This document shows positions 8,938-15,103 of a DNA stretch of 15,103 nucleotides, one piece after another. How positions within the stretch are numbered: position 1 is the stretch's first letter; each line of letters starts with the position of its first letter. The stretch spans positions 1 to 15,103 of the forward strand of contig JAGYMO010000358.1 of NCBI GenBank assembly GCA_018400255.1, read 5' to 3'. A program made the translations under genes and the position numbers. The notes below the pieces were generated by a model. The model was not told the origin of the DNA and did no database searches. It worked only from the letters and a program-made list of their open reading frames with translations. Source of the stretch: Deltaproteobacteria bacterium. GTDB lineage: Bacteria > Desulfobacterota > DSM-4660 > Desulfatiglandales > B25-G16.

Positions 8938-11547
8938 ATGAAATTAAAAGATAATCAGGTTCGAATCATCCACATTATTGCACTTTTTCTCTTTTCGGTT
9001 ATTGCAATTATATGGATTAGATATAGCTATGAACAGAAAAAAATTGAATATCATATAAAATTAATAGATGAATTACAGACTGCCTACAATGCCATAATTT
9101 CATCTTATAGGGATGCTGCTGAGGTAATTTTTAAATCCTCCATAGATAGGTCGGAAATTTTAGATATTTATCAGGGGGCTTATTCAAAGGATGAAAAGGC
9201 CCGTACTTTAGTTCGTCATCAACTTTTGTCAGAACTCAGTCAGCTCTATGAAATATTAAAACTGAATGATGTGCGGCAACTTCATTTCCACCTCCCTAAT
9301 AACGAGAGTTTCTTGAGGTTTCATAGGCCTGGTAAATATGGTGATAGCCTGAGTGGAATACGTTATTCTGTTGAAAAGGCCAATTCTCAGCTGGTAACAG
9401 TTACCGGTTTCGAGGAAGGACGGATATTTAACGGTTTTAGAAATGTATTTCCAATTTTATATAGAAATGAACATTTAGGCAGCGTTGAAATCAGCATGAG
9501 CTTTAAGGCTATACGAAAGAAGATGCAGAAACGGTTTAATAATGAGTACGCCTTTATCATTAATTCACAAGTAGTAAACAGGAAGGTTTTTAGAGAAGAG
9601 AAGGTTAATTACAATAAGAGTGACATAAGTGATTTTTACTTTTATGAAAAAGATTATGCAGTCACCAAAAAGCTTCGGACAATCAATGCTAAAATAAGGC
9701 CCGAAATCCAAAATAGTTTAAGGACAGGCGAAGCCTTTGTAGTTGAAATAAAACTGGTTAGTGAACCTCGATTAATTGTATTTTATCCCATTAAAAATAT
9801 ACAGGGAAAACAAACAGCATATATCGTGTCCTACAATAAAGACGACACAATCAGTAACTATTATGTTGAATATCTAATTATTGTTACTGCAGCTCTAAGC
9901 GGCATCTTTATCATTGTTTTACTATTTTATTTGTTAACCAGAAGCAATCGCTTTCTTCTTGATGAAAAGGAACGATTCAAGGCTGTAGTAGATTCCGCCG
10001 AAGATATTATCTTTATTAAAGATATAGATCGCAAATATACCCTGGTGAACCCAGCCTTTGTGACGTTGTTTGGGCTACCAAAGGATGAGTTATTAGGAAA
10101 AACGCATGAGGCGCTATTTCATGAGCGGGTTGTTCAAACCAAAGAAATTGATAATCAGGTATTCAGCGGTAGACGTGACAAGGGGGAATCAAAAAGGCAT
10201 ATTAGGGGAAAGCTTCATTATTTTGATGTTATTAAAGTGCCTCTAAGCGACAGCCGGGGGAACATTATAGGTTTGTGCGGTATATCCAGAGATATCACCG
10301 CAAGGAAACAGATGGAGCAAGAACTGAAACAAAGTAATAGACAACTGAAGGAGACCTTGAAAGAGCTAAAGAATGCGCAAGAACGGATGGTTCAACAGGA
10401 ACGCCTGGCTGTTGTTGGGCAACTTTCAGCAGGAATTGCTCACGATTTCAACAACATCCTGGCTGCTATCTTAGGTTTTTCGGAGTTGCTCTTGATTTCT
10501 CCAGACACGCCGGAGTCGATGCGCCCCAAACTACAAAAAATCGCTATCTCAAGCCAACGTGCTGCATTTTTAGTGAGTCAATTGCTGGATTTCAGTAGAA
10601 AAAGCGTTCGGCAATTAGAGCACATGGATTTGGCTGTATTTATCAAAGAATCTGTTCAATTTTTAGAGCGTACCATACCTGAAAATATAACTATTACCCT
10701 GGATATTGCCCCCGGCGATTATTTGCTAGAAGCTGATGCGACACAGATGCAACAAATAATCACTAACCTGGCGATTAATGCAAGAGATGCTATGCCTGAT
10801 GGAGGAAAACTCGAAATAAAACTATCGCAAATTGAAACTTCAGGGCAGGAGCATTGTATCGGCTGTGGAAAACCAATCTCTGGGAAGTGGATTTGCATGA
10901 CGGTATCGGATAACGGTCGGGGCATGGAGCAGCGCACACTCTCGCGTATATTTGAGCCTTTTTTTACCACCAAAGAAGTTGGTATGGGAACTGGGCTAGG
11001 GTTGTCTCAGGTATATGGGATTGTGGAGCAACACGATGGACACCTTACGTCATGGAGTCAGGTAGGGCAGGGGACAACCATAAGTATTTATCTGCCGTTT
11101 CTACCGAGAGAAGCTTATGAGGCGACAGAAAAAAAGGCACCAATGCTGAAGGGCCGGGGTGAAAAGATTTTGCTGATAGAAGGTGACCCCCTATTAATGG
11201 AAATTAGCAAGGAGCTGCTGGAGAACCTCAATTACAAGGTTATAATTTCTACGAGCGGGCATGACGCCATAGGTATTTATGAAAAAAATATGAATGAAAT
11301 AGCGCTGGTACTATCAGATATGAATATGCCTGATATTATGGGACACAAATTATTCCAAAAATTTAAGGCCCTCAACCCTGAAATCAAGATGGTGATTATG
11401 AGTAGTTATCCATTGGAGAAGGAAGGAGTAGAGCTATTGAAACGGGGTCTATTGGCCTGGTTTGAAAAGCCATTGTCTTTAGAAAAACTATCAAATATCA
11501 TGGAAGAGGCTATTTCAGGCTCAAAAAATAGTGGCCGTTGGGATTAG
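8938..11547 (+). CDS. Membrane hybrid sensor histidine kinase (dCache_3-like sensor, PAS, HisKA, HATPase, receiver)
   Basis: An 869-residue inner-membrane kinase. A TM segment at about 9-27 and another at about 311-334 flank a ~280-residue periplasmic domain that resembles the double-Cache dCache_3 family (FHLPNNESFLRFHRP, then GFEEGR and GSVEISM). Cytoplasmic parts: PAS (~347-458), a charged coiled-coil linker, HisKA with phospho-acceptor His502 in AHDFNN, HATPase with N-box Asn614, DNGRG at 658-662 and a GMGTGLGLS lid, and a C-terminal receiver (~743-855) with Asp794 and Lys844. The receiver acidic pair reads Glu748-Gly749 (IEGD), so the second Mg2+-binding Asp is missing. An insert between N-box and DNGRG carries His639, Cys640, Cys643 and Cys653. 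The ATG follows an in-frame TGA and a GGAAAGGG sequence. No response regulator is adjacent, so the output partner is unknown. The DsrE-like gene follows after 27 nt and may be co-transcribed. Confidence 0.93.
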   Translation: MKLKDNQVRIIHIIALFLFSVIAIIWIRYSYEQKKIEYHIKLIDELQTAYNAIISSYRDAAEVIFKSSIDRSEILDIYQGAYSKDEKARTLVRHQLLSELSQLYEILKLNDVRQLHFHLPNNESFLRFHRPGKYGDSLSGIRYSVEKANSQLVTVTGFEEGRIFNGFRNVFPILYRNEHLGSVEISMSFKAIRKKMQKRFNNEYAFIINSQVVNRKVFREEKVNYNKSDISDFYFYEKDYAVTKKLRTINAKIRPEIQNSLRTGEAFVVEIKLVSEPRLIVFYPIKNIQGKQTAYIVSYNKDDTISNYYVEYLIIVTAALSGIFIIVLLFYLLTRSNRFLLDEKERFKAVVDSAEDIIFIKDIDRKYTLVNPAFVTLFGLPKDELLGKTHEALFHERVVQTKEIDNQVFSGRRDKGESKRHIRGKLHYFDVIKVPLSDSRGNIIGLCGISRDITARKQMEQELKQSNRQLKETLKELKNAQERMVQQERLAVVGQLSAGIAHDFNNILAAILGFSELLLISPDTPESMRPKLQKIAISSQRAAFLVSQLLDFSRKSVRQLEHMDLAVFIKESVQFLERTIPENITITLDIAPGDYLLEADATQMQQIITNLAINARDAMPDGGKLEIKLSQIETSGQEHCIGCGKPISGKWICMTVSDNGRGMEQRTLSRIFEPFFTTKEVGMGTGLGLSQVYGIVEQHDGHLTSWSQVGQGTTISIYLPFLPREAYEATEKKAPMLKGRGEKILLIEGDPLLMEISKELLENLNYKVIISTSGHDAIGIYEKNMNEIALVLSDMNMPDIMGHKLFQKFKALNPEIKMVIMSSYPLEKEGVELLKRGLLAWFEKPLSLEKLSNIMEEAISGSKNSGRWD

Positions 11548-11574
11548 GGCATCTTATTAAAATAAGGTAAAAAA

Positions 11575-11910
11575 ATGACTGATAAAATTTTAATTATTAT
11601 TAGCACAGCCGAGGTAGGAAAAGCGCTTACTGGCATGATGTATGCCATTAATACTGCTAAGTACCGTTGGATGAATGAGGTAAAACTTTTCTTCTTTGGT
11701 CCGGCAGAAGAGCTCCTAGCCAATTCCAGCAAGCTTCAGCAATCTCTTAAGGAATATCATGAGATAAATGAACCAGCCATAGTATGTAAGTTTATAACAG
11801 ACAGGGATGGCAATGGTGAACAGATAGCTAGGCTTGGTGTGAAGGTTGAGTATGTCGGAAAGATAATTTCCGACTTGGTCAAGGCTGGTTATATACCAAT
11901 GGTGTGGTAG
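11575..11910 (+). CDS. DsrE-like small protein
   Basis: A 111-residue cytoplasmic protein with the alternating strand/helix pattern of the DsrE/DsrF-like fold: a first strand KILIIIST, a central strand ending FFFGPAEELL, and a C-terminal region with YVGKIISDLVKAGYIPMV. It has one cysteine, Cys71 in AIVCKF, near where family members involved in sulfur relay carry their active cysteine. Family members bind or transfer persulfide sulfur or act as small oligomeric accessory proteins; the specific role here is unknown. The ATG is preceded by a weak AAGGT about seven bases upstream. It starts 27 nt after the kinase stop, so one transcript is plausible, and lies 274 nt before hcp, which has its own promoter. 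Possible alternatives are a DsrH/TusB-like or uncharacterised member of the same fold. Family call fairly sure, function open. Confidence 0.75.
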   Translation: MTDKILIIISTAEVGKALTGMMYAINTAKYRWMNEVKLFFFGPAEELLANSSKLQQSLKEYHEINEPAIVCKFITDRDGNGEQIARLGVKVEYVGKIISDLVKAGYIPMVW

Positions 11911-12095
11911 TTCTTTGGATTAAAATAACACTTAATTTTTATACCCCAATAGTGCAGTTTTTCTAATATGAGTTTAGTGATAGTTGCTTGGAGGCTTAGC
12001 TAAGTTCGTCCTGATATTGTTTTTAACCTTTCGTTTGTTTCTCTTTTACCACCTGCTACAGGCTTAATGGAGGTTTTTACCTGAAAAAATAGGTT

Positions 12096-12109
12096 TTGAC
12101 TTAAGTCAA
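12096..12109. promoter_or_regulatory. CRP/FNR-family (HcpR-like) palindrome upstream of hcp
   Basis: A perfect 14-bp palindrome, TTGACTTAAGTCAA, lies 75 nt before the hcp start codon. Its TTGAC-N4-GTCAA core agrees with the site described for HcpR, the CRP/FNR-family regulator of hcp and nitrosative-stress genes in many anaerobes; classical FNR sites have TTGAT instead. Its centre (12102.5) is 32 bp from the centre of the -10 candidate, as expected for an activator at -41.5. The regulator gene is not in the window. Confidence 0.75.
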
Positions 12110-12131
12110 TGCAACGATAATGGAGAATAAT

Positions 12132-12137
12132 TATTAT
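12132..12137 (+). promoter_or_regulatory. Candidate -10 box of the hcp promoter
   Basis: TATTAT sits at the spacing from the upstream palindrome expected in a class II activator-dependent promoter, and no good -35 box is present. It predicts a start of transcription near 12144 and a leader of about 40 nt. The AT-rich surroundings weaken the call. The 10-bp palindrome AATAATTATT occurs twice here (12126-12135 and 12151-12160), the first copy overlapping this box, so a second regulator could act here. Confidence 0.5.
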
Positions 12138-12184
12138 TACGTTACAAGGAAATAATTATTGGTTGAAAAGAGAGGAGGTTCAGT

Positions 12185-13849
12185 ATGTTTTGCTTTCAAT
12201 GTCAGGAAACAGCTAAAAATACAGGCTGTACAGTAAAGGGGGCCTGTGGGAAACCAGAGAACCTTGCTAACCTTCAAGACCTTTTAATTTATACCCTCAA
12301 GGGTATTTCAGTCTATGGGGAGAAGGCAAGGGAGCTTGGAATCATAGACAAAGATGCCGGCCTTTTTATTTCGAAGGGGCTTTTTGCTACTATTACAAAT
12401 GCAAATTGGCAAGAGGATTGGTTTATTACTTATATCAAAGAGGCACTAAGGGTTAGAGATAAGCTGAGAAACAAATTTCTATCTGCATACAAGGAAAAAA
12501 CAGGCAATACGTTTTCAGAAGAATTACATGACTCTGCCGTATGGTTTTCAGATGATGAAGATGAATTTCGTGCAAAGGCACGTGATGTCGGCGTTCTTTT
12601 GACAGAAGATGAAGACGTTCGTTCCCTGAGGGAACTTTTGATAATCGGACTGAAGGGTATTTGTGCGTATGCCGATCATGCTGCCATATTAGGGCATGAG
12701 CAGGAAGACATTTATGCATTTATAATGGAGGGCCTTGCCTCTACTACGAAGGATCTTTCTTCTAACGAGATGGTAGCGTTTGTTATGAAAGCGGGAGAGG
12801 TGGCAGTTAATACCCTGGCCCTGCTTGATAAGGCAAACACAACTGCCTACGGTGATCCAGAAATAACGGAGGTTAATATTGGTGTTCGAGATAAGCCGGG
12901 CATACTTATAAGCGGGCATGATTTAAAGGATATGGAGGAGCTCCTTGAGCAGACTAAAGAGGCTGGGGTAGATGTCTACACCCATGGTGAGATGCTTCCA
13001 GCAAATTCCTATCCTGCATTTAAGAAGTATGATCATTTTGTTGGAAATTATGGTAGCTCATGGTGGCATCAGAACAAAGAATTTGAATCCTTCAACGGCC
13101 CCATTATATTGACTACAAACTGCCTTGTACCCCTGAAAAAGGATAATACATATATAGATAGGCTTTTCACCACAGGTGTTGTGGCGTACCCTGGGGCCAA
13201 ACATATAGAAGACAGGCAGGAAGGTGGGGCAAAGGATTTTTCAGAGGTTGTAGAAATGGCCAAGCGATGCAGCCCTCCAACTGAAATTGAGAGCGGTAAA
13301 ATTATTGGTGGCTTTGCCCACAACCAGGTTCTGGCACTGGCAGATAAAATCATAGATGCGGTGAAATCCGGGGCAATAAAACGTTTTGTCGTAATGGCAG
13401 GCTGTGATGCCCGTCAAAACACCCGAAGTTACTATACCGAGGTTGCCGAGCAACTGCCGAAGGATGCGGTAATTTTAACCGCTGGTTGCGCAAAGTACCG
13501 TTATAATAAAATTGATCTTGGTTTTATAGGCGATATCCCGAGGTTGCTTGATGCCGGTCAGTGTAACGATTCCTATTCCCTGGCTGTTATTGCCCTTAAA
13601 TTAAAGGAGGCCTTAGGGCTTGATGATATCAATGATCTGCCCATTTCATATGACATAGCATGGTACGAGCAAAAGGCGGTTGCGGTCTTGCTTGCCCTGC
13701 TGTTCCTTGGGGTGAAGGGAATGCGATTGGGCCCAACACTTCCTGCCTTTATTTCGCCAAATGTGCTTAAGGTCCTGGTGGAAAAATTTGATATTAAGCC
13801 GATCGGTCAGGTCAAGGACGACATAGATGCTATGATGGCAGGAAAATAA
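12185..13849 (+). CDS. hcp: Hybrid cluster protein / hydroxylamine reductase, anaerobe type
   Basis: Hcp is a cytoplasmic Fe-S protein that reduces hydroxylamine in vitro and NO to N2O, protecting against nitrosative stress. The 554-residue length is normal. The N-terminus has the anaerobe-type cluster motif Cys3-x2-Cys6-x8-Cys15-x5-Cys21. All expected ligands of the hybrid cluster are present: His245, Glu269, Cys313, Cys407 (the persulfide position, AGCDARQ), Cys435 (AGCAKYRYN), Cys460 (GQCNDSYS) and Glu495, each one residue above the numbering known for Desulfovibrio vulgaris Hcp. The ATG has a strong AGGAGG (12173-12178) six bases upstream. Upstream lies an HcpR-like palindrome with a matching -10 box. 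The HD-domain gene starts 34 nt after the stop and is probably in the same operon. No Hcr-type reductase or ferredoxin gene is nearby, so the electron donor is encoded elsewhere. Identification is secure. Confidence 0.98.
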   Translation: MFCFQCQETAKNTGCTVKGACGKPENLANLQDLLIYTLKGISVYGEKARELGIIDKDAGLFISKGLFATITNANWQEDWFITYIKEALRVRDKLRNKFLSAYKEKTGNTFSEELHDSAVWFSDDEDEFRAKARDVGVLLTEDEDVRSLRELLIIGLKGICAYADHAAILGHEQEDIYAFIMEGLASTTKDLSSNEMVAFVMKAGEVAVNTLALLDKANTTAYGDPEITEVNIGVRDKPGILISGHDLKDMEELLEQTKEAGVDVYTHGEMLPANSYPAFKKYDHFVGNYGSSWWHQNKEFESFNGPIILTTNCLVPLKKDNTYIDRLFTTGVVAYPGAKHIEDRQEGGAKDFSEVVEMAKRCSPPTEIESGKIIGGFAHNQVLALADKIIDAVKSGAIKRFVVMAGCDARQNTRSYYTEVAEQLPKDAVILTAGCAKYRYNKIDLGFIGDIPRLLDAGQCNDSYSLAVIALKLKEALGLDDINDLPISYDIAWYEQKAVAVLLALLFLGVKGMRLGPTLPAFISPNVLKVLVEKFDIKPIGQVKDDIDAMMAGK

Positions 13850-13883
13850 TCAGTAATAGCAATTTGATGAAAGGAGGCTAAAA

Positions 13884-14618
13884 ATGAAATGCCCAGGGCA
13901 AGATACTCAATATTGGAACGCCGATGCAGTATATGAAGTTCCGTGTCCGAAATGTGGCCATCAGGTAGAATTTTTCAAGGATGAGCCAACGCGTAAGTGC
14001 GGAAATTGCGGGCATAAGGTAGTTAATCCAAAATTAGATTTTGGATGCGCCGCATATTGCCCTTTTGCGGAGCAATGTCTGGGGCAGCTTCCACCTGAAC
14101 TTATTGCGGAGAAAGAGGATTTACTTAAGGATAGGGTGGGTATTGAAATGAGACATTATTTTGGAGGAGACTTTATTTCTTCAAGCCATGGAACAAGGGC
14201 AGCTAAGTACGCTGAAAAGATTGTTACAGAGGAGAAGGGTGGTAATCCCGCTGTGACAATCTCGGCAGCTTATCTTTTTGATATAGGGATAAAGGAGGCA
14301 GAAACAAAGCACAAGAGCACTGGTATAGAATATGTAAAAAAGGAAGGCCCGGCGGTTGCCCGTGATATTCTTATAAAGTTAAAAGCAAAAGAAGATTTTA
14401 TAGATGAGGTATGCGACATTATAGGCCATCAACATGATCCGAATTCTGAGGAGAGTATCAATTTTAAGATGGTTTATGATGCAGAGCATATTGTTAGAAT
14501 TGAAGATTTGAAAAAGGAATCTGAATTAGATAACGATACTCTATCTAAAGAGATAGAGCGCAGCCTTCTTACTGAAGGTGGACGCAAGGTTGCTAAACGA
14601 ATGTTGCTAAAAAATTAA
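13884..14618 (+). CDS. Cys-rich zinc-ribbon and HD-domain protein downstream of hcp
   Basis: A 244-residue soluble protein. The N-terminal ~66 residues hold a zinc-ribbon-like set Cys21-x2-Cys24 and Cys39-x2-Cys42 (CPKCGH, CGNCGH) plus four further cysteines: Cys3 and Cys55-x3-Cys59-x5-Cys65. The rest matches the HD phosphohydrolase fold: His102 (SSSHGTRAAKY), the HD position at 132-133, His182 and His184 (GHQHDP) and Asp199 (VYDAEH). At the HD doublet itself the sequence reads LFDIG, with Phe132 in place of the metal-binding His; Asp133 stays. Catalysis may therefore be lost or changed. The ATG is preceded by AGGAGG (13872-13877) with a six-base spacer, and the gene starts 34 nt after hcp, indicating co-expression. 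The second cysteine set could hold an Fe-S cluster, which would suit a redox or NO sensor, but this is inference. Substrate, if any, is unknown. Confidence 0.87.
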   Translation: MKCPGQDTQYWNADAVYEVPCPKCGHQVEFFKDEPTRKCGNCGHKVVNPKLDFGCAAYCPFAEQCLGQLPPELIAEKEDLLKDRVGIEMRHYFGGDFISSSHGTRAAKYAEKIVTEEKGGNPAVTISAAYLFDIGIKEAETKHKSTGIEYVKKEGPAVARDILIKLKAKEDFIDEVCDIIGHQHDPNSEESINFKMVYDAEHIVRIEDLKKESELDNDTLSKEIERSLLTEGGRKVAKRMLLKN

Positions 14619-14845
14619 TGTAACCTAATAGTATTTATACTTGCGTAGTCAGAATGCTGCATGATCCAAAAAGGTATTTGAGCGCAAAGGAAGAAAATTT
14701 TTAAAATTTTCAATGCAACCGTGAAACGGAGAAGTAAAATCTCTGCTCTCTAAACTGCAAGACATCCAGCGTTTTTGCCTATAAAGGTTAGTCCATCTAA
14801 TTTGCCCTTAATTTTAGAGGGTGGCTACATCTTTTACATAAAGAT

Positions 14846-14882
14846 TTTTCACCACAGGGCCACAGAGTTCACAGAGTTTTTA
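14846..14882. repeat. CACAGAG-type short tandem repeat, likely a dispersed intergenic repeat
   Basis: Three imperfect units in a row, ccacaggg, ccacagag and ttcacagag, are flanked by T-rich ends (ttttca... ...gttttt). Similar ACCACAGAG/CACAGAG strings occur in intergenic DNA of many environmental bacteria and generate false short reading frames. That this copy belongs to such a family is from memory and not verified. Only one copy is in the window. Confidence 0.5.
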
Positions 14883-14884
14883 TT

Positions 14885-14922
14885 TGTTTTGCCCATAAAC
14901 CTTTCTGTACATGGGCAAAACA
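14885..14922. repeat. Perfect 12-bp inverted repeat (hairpin)
   Basis: The arms TGTTTTGCCCAT (14885-14896) and ATGGGCAAAACA (14911-14922) are exact reverse complements around a 14-nt loop. The T-rich side lies outside the left arm and A-rich DNA follows the right arm, the reverse of an intrinsic terminator on either strand. It may be a DNA-level repeat element or RNA structure. A related string, gtttttgcctataaa, occurs about 115 bp upstream at 14771-14785. Confidence 0.65.
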
Positions 14923-14936
14923 CAAATGGCCTGAAC

Positions 14937-14959
14937 GGCAGTGACTCCCAAACACTGCC
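14937..14959. repeat. 7-bp hairpin GGCAGTG / CACTGCC
   Basis: The arms at 14937-14943 and 14953-14959 are perfect reverse complements with a 9-nt loop. It sits 14 bp after the larger inverted repeat and is followed by ttagccacc, not a T-run, so it is unlikely to be an intrinsic terminator. Confidence 0.45.
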
Positions 14960-15013
14960 TTAGCCACCTATTGTGACTTAAAAAACGTTGCGGCCACGTC
15001 TTGGCAGGATTTC

Positions 15014-15064
15014 ACGATTTTGCTTCTCAACATATTTACAAATATGCCTTCAGCGCAAAATCGT
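15014..15064. repeat. Nested inverted repeat (10-bp outer, 7-bp inner stem)
   Basis: Outer arms ACGATTTTGC (15014-15023) and GCAAAATCGT (15055-15064) enclose an inner perfect stem CATATTT (15031-15037) and AAATATG (15040-15046) with a 2-nt loop. The nesting gives a long folded arm with an internal bubble, which is more order than chance would readily give. It may be a small repeat element of REP or MITE type or part of a structured RNA that continues past the window. Confidence 0.6.
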
Positions 15065-15103
15065 TCCAACTTCTCGTTTCGCTGAGATTTTTTAATCCTC
15101 TTA

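Larger units (their letters stand above)
14619..15103. other. Non-coding, inverted-repeat-rich right end
   Basis: No gene is supported in the last 485 bases; the one 62-codon frame here (14775-14963) lacks a ribosome binding site and runs through repeat DNA. Near the HD-gene end there is only an AT palindrome (14693-14711, arms gaaaatttt/aaaattttc) and a small CCGT-GAA-ACGG hairpin (14719-14729), neither a convincing terminator. From 14846 on the DNA carries a short tandem repeat and then three inverted repeats in a row, listed separately. A T6 run near the end (gagatttttt) follows only a 4-bp stem. The next gene lies outside the window. Confidence 0.6.

Noticed and set aside
14885..14922. 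12-bp hairpin as intrinsic terminator for the hcp-HD operon
   Set aside because: It is about 270 bp past the stop and lacks a U-run after the stem on either strand.
14775..14963. 62-codon plus-strand frame at the right end
   Set aside because: It runs through the CACAGAG repeat and an inverted repeat and has no ribosome binding site.
15074..15093. Terminator-like T6 run after a small stem
   Set aside because: The stem is only about 4 bp (tctc/gaga), too weak to support.

Overview
The window looks like chromosomal DNA of an anaerobic, moderately AT-rich Gram-negative bacterium. The evidence is an anaerobe-type hybrid cluster protein (Hcp) behind a TTGAC-N4-GTCAA palindrome of the kind described for HcpR-type CRP/FNR regulators, a dCache_3-like hybrid histidine kinase, and a large secreted-type protein with SBBP, cohesin-like and dockerin modules. 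This fits Desulfobacterota and relatives best. An anammox planctomycete or Nitrospirota origin cannot be excluded. No rRNA or other marker settles the taxonomy.

Layout. (1) 2-4531 (+): the 3' part of a very large modular extracellular protein, open at the left window edge. It carries an SBBP propeller repeat, a right-handed beta-helix, two Fn3-like domains, a Big_5-like domain, an alpha/beta hydrolase with Ala at the nucleophile position, a cohesin-like domain and a double dockerin. (2) 4532-4741: a convergent gap with a palindrome and a hairpin. (3) 4742-7945 (-): carB, complete, without carA beside it. (4) 7946-8937: almost 1 kb without a recognisable gene, between divergent genes. (5) 8938-11547 (+): membrane hybrid sensor histidine kinase, then after 27 nt a small DsrE-like protein (11575-11910). 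(6) 11911-12184: promoter region of hcp with a perfect palindrome and a well-placed -10 box. (7) 12185-13849 hcp and 13884-14618, a Cys-rich zinc-ribbon/HD-domain protein, a likely two-gene operon. (8) 14619-15103: non-coding DNA dense in inverted repeats plus a CACAGAG-type repeat.

How the genes fit together. hcp and the HD protein are probably co-transcribed under redox or nitrosative control from the palindrome. The kinase and DsrE-like gene lie just upstream on the same strand and may form a separate transcript; a link to nitrosative stress or sulfur redox is inference from position only. carB (carbamoyl phosphate for pyrimidines and arginine) and the modular surface protein are functionally unrelated neighbours.

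The most notable points are three conserved enzymes or signalling domains that keep their fold motifs but have lost a key residue: Ser to Ala in the hydrolase, His to Phe in the HD motif, and Asp to Gly in the receiver acidic pair. The Cys clusters in the kinase ATPase domain and in the HD protein, and the structured repeat-rich right end, also deserve attention. I see no CRISPR array, tRNA, rRNA, transposase or phage gene.
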